Under the pieces are notes generated by a model. The model was not told the DNA's origin, ran no database searches, and saw only the letters and a program-made list of their open reading frames with translations. Of a DNA stretch of 64,000 nucleotides, positions 1-8,188 are shown piece by piece. Source of the stretch: Sporomusa ovata DSM 2662 (lineage in GTDB: Bacteria; Bacillota; Negativicutes; Sporomusales; Sporomusaceae). The stretch's first letter is position 1, and each line of letters opens with the position of its first letter. The stretch covers positions 682,001-746,000 of the forward strand of contig NZ_ASXP01000002.1 in the NCBI RefSeq assembly GCF_000445445.1. Direction: 5' to 3'. The position numbers and the translations under genes were made by a program.

Positions 1-1085
1 TGACAGTTAAGCGTATTGTCAATCCAATAGAGGTTTTGGCTGGTCAGGTGGATTTAGTAGCTGGCGGAGACCTTACTGTACAATCACAAATTGACGGTCA
101 AGATGAAATTGGCAAGCTTGCGACTGGTTTTAATAAAATGGTGCATAATTTGCGCAATTTGATTGTACAAGTGAGTACTAATGCCGAACAGGTAGCGGCT
201 TCGTCGGAAGAATTTACCGCAAGTGCCCAGGAATCGGCGCAGGCGTCCAATCAAGTGGCAGGCTCGGTAACCGAGATAGCTGCAGGTGCGGAACAGCAAT
301 TGGCTGCGGTAGGACAAACTGCAAGTGTCGTGGAAAAGATGACAGCAAGTATTCAACAGGTGGGTGACGGGGCCAAACAAGCTGCGGCGACATCCTTACA
401 AGCTGCAGAAAAGGCTAAAGAAAGCGGTACTTCCATTAACAAGGCAGTTACCCAGATGGGGCGGATTGAAAAGACAGTTAATACATCGGCTGAAGTAGTT
501 GCCGATTTAGGAGAACGGTCCAAAGAAATAGGGCAGATAGTGGACACAATCGCAGGAATAGCTGGCCAGACAAACTTATTGGCACTTAATGCGGCAATAG
601 AGGCTGCACGGGCAGGGGAACAAGGTCGCGGTTTTGCGGTAGTGGCCGAAGAAGTTCGCAAATTGGCAGAGCAGTCCCAGGATGCGGCAAAAAAAATTGC
701 TGATCTAATCGGTGAAATTCAGCGGGAAACAGCGAAAGCGGTTTCAGCCATGGACAATGGAACACGTGAGGTTAGCCAGGGAGCAGCGGTTATAAAGATT
801 GCCGGTATTGCATTTCAGGAGATTGAGGAAATGGTCGTGCAAGTGTCAAATCAGATAGCCGAAATATCCACAGCCATGCAACAGATGGAAATTGGCAGCA
901 GGCAGATCGTTTCTTCCGTGAAGGTCATAGATGATCTGAGCAAAATGGCAGCAGGTGAAGTGCAGACAGTGTCGGCAGCAACGGAAGAACAAGCGGCATC
1001 GATGCAGGAAATTGCTGCATCAAGCCAATCATTGGCAAAAATGGCAGAAGAATTACAGCAGGCTGTTCGGCAATTCAAAGTGTAA
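1..1085 (+). CDS. Methyl-accepting chemotaxis protein, C-terminal part (5' end outside window)
   Basis: The open frame is already running at base 3, so the true start lies upstream and only the cytoplasmic end is visible. It begins inside a HAMP linker (NPIEVLAG followed by GDLTV) and continues as a long alanine/glutamine/glutamate-rich coiled coil. The hairpin tip typical of chemoreceptors is clear at bases 540-660: IAGQTNLLALNAAIEAARAG followed by GRGFAVVAEEVRKLAEQS. The product should be a membrane receptor that passes a signal through CheW to CheA. The ligand-binding part is not in the window. A strong hairpin terminator follows, so the gene ends its own transcript. Confidence 0.95.
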   Translation, partial: TVKRIVNPIEVLAGQVDLVAGGDLTVQSQIDGQDEIGKLATGFNKMVHNLRNLIVQVSTNAEQVAASSEEFTASAQESAQASNQVAGSVTEIAAGAEQQLAAVGQTASVVEKMTASIQQVGDGAKQAAATSLQAAEKAKESGTSINKAVTQMGRIEKTVNTSAEVVADLGERSKEIGQIVDTIAGIAGQTNLLALNAAIEAARAGEQGRGFAVVAEEVRKLAEQSQDAAKKIADLIGEIQRETAKAVSAMDNGTREVSQGAAVIKIAGIAFQEIEEMVVQVSNQIAEISTAMQQMEIGSRQIVSSVKVIDDLSKMAAGEVQTVSAATEEQAASMQEIAASSQSLAKMAEELQQAVRQFKV

Positions 1086-1163
1086 AATTAGAGCAATATT
1101 GTGCATGAATGAAGGAACATCAAAAATAATCGATTTTAGCGGTATTGTGACCAATTTAAGAAT

Positions 1164-1199
1164 AAATAAAATAGGCGGGTGTACCCGCTTATTTTATTT
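1164..1199 (+). terminator. Rho-independent terminator after the chemoreceptor gene
   Basis: Two 17-base arms (1164-1180 and 1183-1199) are complementary with a single G-T wobble. The core is GGCGGGT/ACCCGC and the 3' arm ends in a T-rich run. The A-rich 5' arm lets it work in both directions. It lies about 80 bases after the receptor stop. Confidence 0.8.
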
Positions 1200-1357
1200 G
1201 CAGATGCGATAAATGTGTTTTAGCAGGTATATGCCAAGATATATTGCACGATTTTATGTTGAGTTTTTATCGCAACGGACAGGGATTTTGCAAAGATTAT
1301 CGAAAATATGAAAAATACTATGTGATAATACTGTCAGTGTGAGGCTGGTGCGAAATA

Positions 1358-4273
1358 GTGGTAAAACGCTGGACTTTTGCGATTGTTTTATGTGTCGGGT
1401 TGTTTTGCATAATTAGTGTTGATACGATTTACTGCCAGCAGGAAACAGAGCGCTATGCCTGGGTTTTAAATAGATTTACCGAACGGTTGGAGCAGTCACT
1501 GCAAGCTGAAGTAGACCAGGGTTTGCATGTGGTAGAAGATGTAAAGATATTTCTGCAAATAGGAGAAGCTTTTCCGGAGAAAGAGGCTTTTGAACAGTTT
1601 GCTGCTTCTTTGCTAAGGTATTATCCTGCGGTAACAGCTATGGCATATGCTGACAATGCTTATACCGTGCGTTATTTGTATCCTGCGGATTCAGATGTGC
1701 ACCAGCTTGACACAAGCTTGGCTGATGCAAAAGATTATCCTCATTTTACCACAACTGCGCATATGGCTGTGCACGAGCGGATAACGGTCAATAAAGCATC
1801 AATGCAAATACATAACGGGGTTACTGTTTTTGCGCTGAGAGCGCCGTTGTTTACAGAAGAACACTTTCGTGGTACGGTCGGGGTTAGTTTTGCGGTAGAC
1901 AAGTTTTTGCAGGAGGCTATAGCTAAGGTCGAGTCAGTGCTTACGAATTATGCCGAACACTATTATGTTGAGATACGTGCGGAAAAGGGAGAAGAGATAT
2001 ATAGCCTTAATCAGTTGGCGCCGCGGTCATCTGTCCGGGAATTTACCTTGCCGGTTGCGGATACACGTTGGCAGGTAAAGGTTGGCTGGAGCACTGTGCC
2101 GCAGCCTAGCCCATATATGCGCGGACTTATCTGGGGAATAGGCAGCAGCGCACTTATCCTGTTGCTAATTTTTTTCAATAGTTTGTTTCGCAGGCAAGAG
2201 TGGCTTACACAGGCAATTACTGCAAAAACCAATGAATTTCAGCAAAAAAACCAACAGCTGGAATTGGAAATTTTGGAACATCAAGAGACCGAGCAGGCTT
2301 TGCTTACAAGCGAACGCCGGCTGGCCGCACTGCTAGCCGCTGTTCCCGATATCCTGCTCAGGGTTAGCCGGGAAGGAATTATTCTGGATGTTGAAGCCAA
2401 TAAACAGGATGATTTGTATTTGTCGCGTGGGGAGCTATTGAATAGAAACCTGGCTGAAGTTTTACCAGCCCGGCTTTTATTGGCTGATGTATACGACAAG
2501 TTCGTAGAGCTAAGCCAAAACATGGTAGCAGGTGAATTGGTAACAGCAGAGTATCAATTGATAATTGATGGTATTAGGAAAGAGTTTGAAGCCCGTTTGG
2601 TAGTGAGCCCAATGGATGAAATAGCAATTATCATTCGCAATATTACTGAGAAAAAACAAGATGAAGCCTGTGAACGGATATTGATGCAAACTGCGGACAA
2701 AGTGTTGGGAGAGGCCAGTATTGAGGAAATTCTTAATTATGTCTGTGAGCAATTGACGGCAGTTTTCGAAGTATCGCTGGCGCGGGTTATTTTAAAAGAG
2801 GCTGATGACACTATCAAAATAAGTGCTGCAGCAGGGAAGCTAGCTGTAGCAGCCGGGAGCAGCAAACTAAACTGTACTGACACAGGCAGGCTGAGTGGAT
2901 TAGCCATTCGGGCTGGTGCAATCCAAGTAGTTCAATGTAACGAAAAATTATCCTGCTGGCAAGAAAAACTTCTGGCTGAATTACAACTGGACAAGACTGT
3001 AATTCAGTCCGAGATTGCATTGCCGCTCAAGCTGTCAGGCAGTATGACGGGGGCATTCTATCTCATAAGTACGAGACCATATTATTGGGATGAACGGATT
3101 GTGACCCGGTTGCAGAGTTTTTCTGATCAGCTATCTATTGCCATTAATGCCGCCAGAGACCGTCAACGCCGCAGGCTGCTGACGGTCGGGCTGGAGGCAG
3201 CCGCCAATGCCATTGTTATTACTGATAAGGATGGTAATGTGGAATGGATTAATCCGGCCTTTGCTGTGTTGACTGGTTATACAGAGAACGAGTCTCGCGG
3301 GCAAAATCTGATGTTACTGTCAGGCTATCAGGATGAGGGATTTTGTCAACGCTTTTGGCAACAGCTAAATTCTTCGGCTGAGGCATGGCGGGGTGAGTTC
3401 GCCCACTACCGGAAGGATGGCAGTTTGTATGAAGAGGTTATGAGCATTACACCTGTTCGGAATAATTGCGGGGAAATAGTGAACTTTATTGCGATAAAAG
3501 AAGATATTACGGAACAAAAAATGGCGGCAGCAGCCATGGTTAAAGCCGACGAGGTAAGAGCTCAGGCCGAAAAATTGTCTTCACTGGGAACCATGGCGGC
3601 TGGTCTGTCTCATGAGATTAATCAGCCGCTTAACTCGATTAAAATGATCGCTAGTGGAATGGTTTATGCGTACCATAATGGCAAAGAGCGGCCGGTAGAA
3701 GATATTATGCGGAATATAGCTGAGATTTCCAATCAAGCGGATCGCATAAATAGCATAATTACACACATGCGGAGCTTTATCAGGCGGGATGAAAGCCAAG
3801 TTACTGTTTGCCATGTTAATGAGGCCATAGAGCAAGCACTGAAAATTATTGGCAGTCAATTAACTGCGCACGGCGTTAGGGTACACAGGGAGTTGGCCAA
3901 GCAATTGCCCCTTATTTATGCTATGCCTACCGCGCTGGAAGAAATTGCAGTTAACTTGGCAGCTAACGCCATGCAAGCGATGGAGTCGGCTAAATGCCAG
4001 GATAAACAGCTTACGATCCGGACATGGTCAGATAAGAATAGTGTGTATATTAAAATTTCTGATAATGGTCCCGGCATACAGGCTGATCACAAAACCAAAG
4101 TGTTTGAGCCATTTTATTCTACCAAACCCGGCAGCGATAATCTTGGTTTGGGATTATCAATAGTGCATTCTGTTGTTACCTCCTGCAAGGGAACAATTAG
4201 CATTGTTTCGGGTGAGAATGAAGGAGCTGCATTTTTGATTACCTTTCCTGCTGTTAGGGAAGAGGCCGATTAG
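1358..4273 (+). CDS. Membrane sensor histidine kinase with PAS-GAF-PAS
   Basis: A 971-residue sensor kinase. One membrane helix lies near residues 4-26 and another near 256-274, enclosing a roughly 230-residue extracytoplasmic sensor. A short coiled coil follows, then PAS (about 313-430), GAF-like (about 444-598) and PAS/PAC (about 608-717) domains. The phosphoacceptor is H752 in LSHEINQPLN. The ATPase has N-box NLAANAMQAM, DNGPGI and GLGLGLSIVHS. The start is GTG with GAGG 14 bases upstream, a loose spacing. The next gene, a sigma-54-type response regulator, begins 10 bases after the stop, so the two form one operon and almost certainly a cognate pair. The sensed signal is not evident. Confidence 0.93.
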   Translation: MVKRWTFAIVLCVGLFCIISVDTIYCQQETERYAWVLNRFTERLEQSLQAEVDQGLHVVEDVKIFLQIGEAFPEKEAFEQFAASLLRYYPAVTAMAYADNAYTVRYLYPADSDVHQLDTSLADAKDYPHFTTTAHMAVHERITVNKASMQIHNGVTVFALRAPLFTEEHFRGTVGVSFAVDKFLQEAIAKVESVLTNYAEHYYVEIRAEKGEEIYSLNQLAPRSSVREFTLPVADTRWQVKVGWSTVPQPSPYMRGLIWGIGSSALILLLIFFNSLFRRQEWLTQAITAKTNEFQQKNQQLELEILEHQETEQALLTSERRLAALLAAVPDILLRVSREGIILDVEANKQDDLYLSRGELLNRNLAEVLPARLLLADVYDKFVELSQNMVAGELVTAEYQLIIDGIRKEFEARLVVSPMDEIAIIIRNITEKKQDEACERILMQTADKVLGEASIEEILNYVCEQLTAVFEVSLARVILKEADDTIKISAAAGKLAVAAGSSKLNCTDTGRLSGLAIRAGAIQVVQCNEKLSCWQEKLLAELQLDKTVIQSEIALPLKLSGSMTGAFYLISTRPYYWDERIVTRLQSFSDQLSIAINAARDRQRRRLLTVGLEAAANAIVITDKDGNVEWINPAFAVLTGYTENESRGQNLMLLSGYQDEGFCQRFWQQLNSSAEAWRGEFAHYRKDGSLYEEVMSITPVRNNCGEIVNFIAIKEDITEQKMAAAAMVKADEVRAQAEKLSSLGTMAAGLSHEINQPLNSIKMIASGMVYAYHNGKERPVEDIMRNIAEISNQADRINSIITHMRSFIRRDESQVTVCHVNEAIEQALKIIGSQLTAHGVRVHRELAKQLPLIYAMPTALEEIAVNLAANAMQAMESAKCQDKQLTIRTWSDKNSVYIKISDNGPGIQADHKTKVFEPFYSTKPGSDNLGLGLSIVHSVVTSCKGTISIVSGENEGAAFLITFPAVREEAD

Positions 4274-4283
4274 GGGGTTAGTT

Positions 4284-5770
4284 ATGGAAATATTGTTGGT
4301 AGATGACGATCAACATAGTCGGGCGGCAGTGGCCTGGTTTTTGCGCGAACAGGAGCATATGGTGATGGAGTGTGAAAATGCTGCAGAGGCGTTGGCTAAG
4401 TGGAAGCTGGCCGATTATCCGTTAGTATTATCTGATATTCAAATGCCAGGCATGTCCGGGATTGAATTGGCCCAGGTTATTACTGAACAGCCGGACAGCT
4501 GGCGGACCGATGTTGTACTTTTTACCGGCTATGGAGATATGAAAACAGCGGTGGCAGCCCTGCGAGCCGGGGCCTATGATTATTTACTGAAACCTGTTGA
4601 CGCCCAGGAGTTAGCGGCTATTGTGCAACGTGTGTCAGAACATCAGGCGTTATTGAGGGAGAATAAAGCGCTGACCGAGAATTTTGACGCCCAGCTCCAA
4701 TCTGCGACTAAGAATACGGAGCAAGAGTTAACCCGCATGCGCAAGATGGTCGCCGAGACAGTTATCGGCAATATGGGTGTTTTTTCTGTAAGTATGCAGC
4801 AGGTGACCGATCTTGCCCAGCGTTTTCACACCGATAGGGCACTGACTGTGCTGATTCAGGGAGAAACAGGTACTGGTAAAGAAGTAGTCGCGCGGATCAT
4901 TCATTATGGCTCTAACCTAAAATCGCCGTCAGGGCCGCTTGTTGAGCTCAATTGTGCGGCTATTCCCCATAATTTGTTTGAAACCGAACTCTTCGGTTAC
5001 GAGGGCGGTTCGTTTAGTGGTAGTTCAAGCCGTGGGCAAAAAGGTAAGCTGGATGCCGCGGCAGGCGGGACGTTATTTTTGGATGAAATAGCCGAGATGC
5101 CGCCGGAAATGCAGGCCAAGCTGCTTAGAGTTCTTGAAACCAAGGAGTATTACCGTGTCGGCGGTTTGAAAAAAATCAAGGCCGATGTCCGCATTATCTG
5201 CGCTACTAATGTTGATCTTGAAAAAAAATGGAAGAGGGGGCGTTCCGGCGCGATCTTTATTATCGCCTGAAAATTGGGCACATTGTTATTCCCCCCCTAA
5301 GAGACCGGCGGGAAGAGATTGTACCGCTCGCGAAAATGTTCCTGCGGGAGTTTGCCCAAACCAAAAGAAAAGGCTTTGCCGGCATTAGTTCTCAGGCTGG
5401 GGAGCTCCTGGAACAATGTGATTGGCCTGGCAATGTGCGGGAATTGCGCAATGCCATGGATTGGGTGGTCTTTATGTATGACGATACTGAGCTGCAACCC
5501 TTTCATCTGGAAAAAGTGGTTCAAGGCTGTGCAATCGCTTCCCAAGGTGAGAAATCTGCAGGCGGTACCACGGAAAAACAAGTGATATTGCCTTTGCCTG
5601 ACGGAGGGCTGTCAATAAAGGAATATAATGACCTTATTATTCAGGCAGTTCTTGACGCACATAACGGTAATCAGACGGCAACCGCCAAGTATCTGGATAT
5701 GTCACTGCGGGCTTTGTGTTATCGCCTGGAACAAATGCGCAATCGAAATGCTGGAAAAAAAGAAGAGTAA
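4284..5770 (+). pseudogene. NtrC-family sigma-54 activator response regulator, frameshifted in an A8 run
   Basis: Reads as receiver (phosphoacceptor D51), AAA+ domain with Walker A GETGTGKE near residues 193-200, and Fis-type helix-turn-helix at the end (QTATAKYLDMSLRALCYRLE). The frame breaks at the run of eight A near 5220-5227. Upstream it runs to a stop at 5268-5270. Downstream the family sequence EEGAFRRDLYYRLKIG resumes in the -1 frame and continues to 5770. One extra A would restore a single protein of about 495 residues. This could be a sequencing error, a true mutation, or slippage on the A run. The sigma-54 contact loop reads GSFSGS instead of GAFTGA. It follows its kinase by 10 bases and precedes a sigma-54 promoter. 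Confidence 0.85.
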
Positions 5771-5786
5771 AGGTGATCATTTTTTT

Positions 5787-5839
5787 GCATATCCACCAAT
5801 AATTGCATAGCAACTATTGGTGGATATGCAATTATTGGT
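5787..5839. promoter_or_regulatory. Overlapping palindromes, probable upstream activator sites
   Basis: GCATATCCACCAATA (5787-5801) is exactly reverse-complementary to 5815-5829, and ACCAATAATTGCAT (5795-5808) is exactly reverse-complementary to 5826-5839. The sites lie about 140-195 bases upstream of the predicted sigma-54 start point, the usual place for enhancers bound by NtrC-type activators, and directly after the activator gene. The activator-binding role is inferred. An alternative is a switching RNA hairpin. Confidence 0.6.
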
Positions 5840-5954
5840 ATTAACAAAGGTAAGTTGCAACGTATTGATGTCGGTGGACCTTGTTTTATTTTAGGTAGCG
5901 CGGTTGCTATTTTTAAGAAGCTCCTTAGTTAACCAACAAGGATTAACTGATTTT

Positions 5955-5970
5955 TGGCATGATATTTGCA
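5955..5970 (+). promoter_or_regulatory. Sigma-54 (-24/-12) promoter
   Basis: TGGCATGATATTTGCA fits TGGCACG-N4-TTGCA with one mismatch. The GG (5956-5957) and GC (5968-5969) dinucleotides are separated by the required 10 bases. Transcription should begin near 5981, about 64 bases before the HD-GYP gene. Confidence 0.75.
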
Positions 5971-6044
5971 TAAATAAAGAATAAGCGAAGTCCAATTTAC
6001 GAGCGGTTCTAGCTGGCCGCTCGCATAGTAAAGGGGTAAGGAGC

Positions 6045-7466
6045 ATGAGGCGTATTCTCAAACCAAAAATAAATTACTATAGTTTTGGTAATAGCAACTG
6101 GAACCCTCTGGCACATGCATCACTTTATTCCAAGCTGGTTATTATTTTGTTTCTGGTGTTTACGGTTACTGTTTTGGCTTTGACCTATCAGTTAGAAAAA
6201 AATATAGCAGACAGTCATATTGAACTGGTCAAAGATGAACTAAAGTCTATCGCTGCTATTACCGCAGTTTCTATTAACGGGGATTTTGTGGATGATTTGC
6301 GTGAGCCTGAGCAGCAGAAAACTGAGCAGTATATGGCTATCAAAAGATTTTTCGCGCAACTTATGGAAGCCAATCAGAAAATAAACGATATCTATATTAT
6401 GCGCAAAGGTGCAACAAATAAGGAACTGGTTTTTTTAGTAGATGCTGACCCGGACCCGGCTGAATTCGATGAGCTATATGATGCTGAAGTTGCGCCAGAA
6501 ATGATTAGCGGCTTTAGTCGGCCGGCGGTAGATGCTGAGTTTACTACCGATAAATGGGGCATGACGCTTTCCGGATATGCGCCGGTAAAAAACTCTCGCG
6601 GAGAAACGGTTGCCATTATAGGTATAGATTATGATGCCCGCAGTATCCAGGACGGGATTGGGCAGAGACAAAAGCAGATACTGTTGTATTCGCTGGTGAG
6701 TATGGTTATCATGCTATTCATTAGTCTGATATTGGCCAAAAGCATAATTAGCCGCCTAAACAGAGTAAAGCGGGCCGTTGATATTATCCTGGAGGATGAA
6801 CGCCATACCACTCAATTTTACAAGGAGAAGGATGAGGTCAATCTACTCGCCTCCCGGGTTAACAAATTGATTCAGAAGTTTACGGTAGAGAAAGAGCAAA
6901 TACTTATTTCAATAATAATGACATTGGTTAATACCTTAGAGGTAAGAGATCAATACACACATGGGCATTCAACAGAAGTTGCCCTGATGGCAACAGATAT
7001 TATGGATAAATTGAATATGGATACTGAAGAAAAATTTATGATAAATTTTGCGGCGCTGTTACATGATATTGGTAAAATTGGCATTAAAGATACTGTTCTC
7101 AATAAAACAGGCAAGCTTACTGATGCCGAGTCTAATATTATCAAGCAGCATACTGTTATTGGCGCGAAAATTCTGGAGGAGATCCCTTCGCTAAATCAGA
7201 TTCAACAGATAGTAAAACATCATCATGAACGCTATGATGGACGAGGGTATCCATCTGGGCTGGCTGGTCAGGATATTTTCCTTGGGTCAAGAATTATCGC
7301 GGTAGCCGATAGCTTTCAGGCCATGATTTCCGATAGACCCTACCGGAAGGGAATGTCACAAGCGGTAGCGATGGAGGAATTAGAGCGAAATAAGGGGACA
7401 CAATTTGATCCGGAGATTGTAGATGTATTTTTGGAAATATGCAGGGCTAAGAAGTATAAAATCTAG
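6045..7466 (+). CDS. Membrane-bound HD-GYP domain protein
   Basis: A 473-residue protein with membrane helices near residues 27-49 and 212-236 flanking an extracytoplasmic sensor region, then a HAMP-like linker and an HD-GYP domain. The metal-binding HD occurs in AALLHDIGKIG (about residue 336 on) and the GYP signature in HHHERYDGRGYP (about 392 on). Proteins of this family hydrolyse cyclic di-GMP or related cyclic dinucleotides, so it probably lowers the messenger in response to an external cue. The start is ATG with AAGGGGTAAGGAG just upstream. The -24/-12 promoter in front makes it the likely target of the upstream kinase/sigma-54 activator pair. It ends at its own terminator. Confidence 0.9.
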   Translation: MRRILKPKINYYSFGNSNWNPLAHASLYSKLVIILFLVFTVTVLALTYQLEKNIADSHIELVKDELKSIAAITAVSINGDFVDDLREPEQQKTEQYMAIKRFFAQLMEANQKINDIYIMRKGATNKELVFLVDADPDPAEFDELYDAEVAPEMISGFSRPAVDAEFTTDKWGMTLSGYAPVKNSRGETVAIIGIDYDARSIQDGIGQRQKQILLYSLVSMVIMLFISLILAKSIISRLNRVKRAVDIILEDERHTTQFYKEKDEVNLLASRVNKLIQKFTVEKEQILISIIMTLVNTLEVRDQYTHGHSTEVALMATDIMDKLNMDTEEKFMINFAALLHDIGKIGIKDTVLNKTGKLTDAESNIIKQHTVIGAKILEEIPSLNQIQQIVKHHHERYDGRGYPSGLAGQDIFLGSRIIAVADSFQAMISDRPYRKGMSQAVAMEELERNKGTQFDPEIVDVFLEICRAKKYKI

Positions 7467-7521
7467 TAAGAAATGATGGTATTGGTGCTGGAATTTTTAA
7501 TGCCAGATAGGGAATAATCGG

Positions 7522-7550
7522 ATAACCGCAAGTATTGCGGTTATTTTTTT
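7522..7550 (+). terminator. Rho-independent terminator after the HD-GYP gene
   Basis: ATAACCGCAA (7522-7531) pairs perfectly with TTGCGGTTAT (7535-7544) across a GTA loop, followed by T residues. Confidence 0.9.
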
Positions 7551-7665
7551 TACTAACACACTACCTGCAGGTAATGCGGTAAACTTGTATATAATAGTTA
7601 TAATAAAGTCCCTTAACGACTTCACTAATTATTTTCCATTAATACGATTTTCTAACAAATAGATA

Positions 7666-7695
7666 TTGACAATCCCTGGTCGGAAGCAGTAAAAT
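7666..7695 (+). promoter_or_regulatory. Probable sigma-70/A promoter of the rrf2-cydAB operon
   Basis: TTGACA (7666-7671) and TAAAAT (7690-7695) are separated by 18 bases, upstream of the Rrf2 regulator and cydAB. Confidence 0.6.
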
Positions 7696-7706
7696 AAAAT
7701 TGATAT

Positions 7707-7723
7707 TATACTAGTTCAGTATA
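7707..7723. promoter_or_regulatory. Palindromic operator candidate downstream of the rrf2-cyd promoter
   Basis: TATACTAGTTCAGTATA is a perfect 6-5-6 palindrome lying about where transcription would start. That is a good place for repression by the Rrf2 protein encoded 33 bases downstream. Binding is inferred. Confidence 0.5.
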
Positions 7724-7755
7724 CATTCGCTATTGCACTAGAAGGTGGTGGCATT

Positions 7756-8184
7756 GTGCAGCTTAATCAGGCTACAGATTATGCATTTCGAGTTGTATTA
7801 TATTTGTCTGGGCTGCCGTTTGGGGAGGTGGCAAGCGGGATAACTATTGCTGAAAGTCAAACCATTCCGCGACGGTTTTTACAAAAAATTATGCGGATGC
7901 TGGCCGCAGGTGGATTGGTAAAATCATACCGCGGTGCAGTGGGGGGATTTGCGCTGGCAAAGCGGGCTGAAGAAATCACACTCTATGATGTAATTATCGC
8001 CATGGAAGGATCGCTCGGTATTCATCGCTGCCTGGCCGACCGCAGCGCATGCAATCGCCATTGTGGTGAGGAATGTCCGGTACATCAGGCACTGGCCGCA
8101 ACGCAAGACCGGTTAGCTGCCGACTTAGCCAAGGTTACCTTTGCAGCATTGGCTGCTAAAACAAATAAATCTAGTAGGGGGTAA
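7756..8184 (+). CDS. Rrf2-family transcriptional regulator with Fe-S-type cysteines
   Basis: A 142-residue winged-helix regulator of the Rrf2 family (relatives IscR, NsrR, CymR). The N-terminus LNQATDYAFRVVLYLS and the wing SYRGAVGGFALAK are family hallmarks. Near the C-terminus are four cysteines, C92, C99, C103 and C107, in CLADRSACNRHCGEEC, so an iron-sulfur cluster is plausible, although the spacing is not that of IscR. The start is GTG behind GAAGGTGG. cydA begins 4 bases after its stop, so the gene is the first of the operon. It probably senses oxygen, NO or cluster status and controls cytochrome bd and its own gene. Confidence 0.9.
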   Translation: MQLNQATDYAFRVVLYLSGLPFGEVASGITIAESQTIPRRFLQKIMRMLAAGGLVKSYRGAVGGFALAKRAEEITLYDVIIAMEGSLGIHRCLADRSACNRHCGEECPVHQALAATQDRLAADLAKVTFAALAAKTNKSSRG

Positions 8185-8188
8185 GAGC

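Noticed and set aside
7562..7573. Perfect palindrome TACCTGCAGGTA
   Set aside because: It lies between a terminator and a promoter with no second copy seen and no regulator to pair it with; it may be chance.
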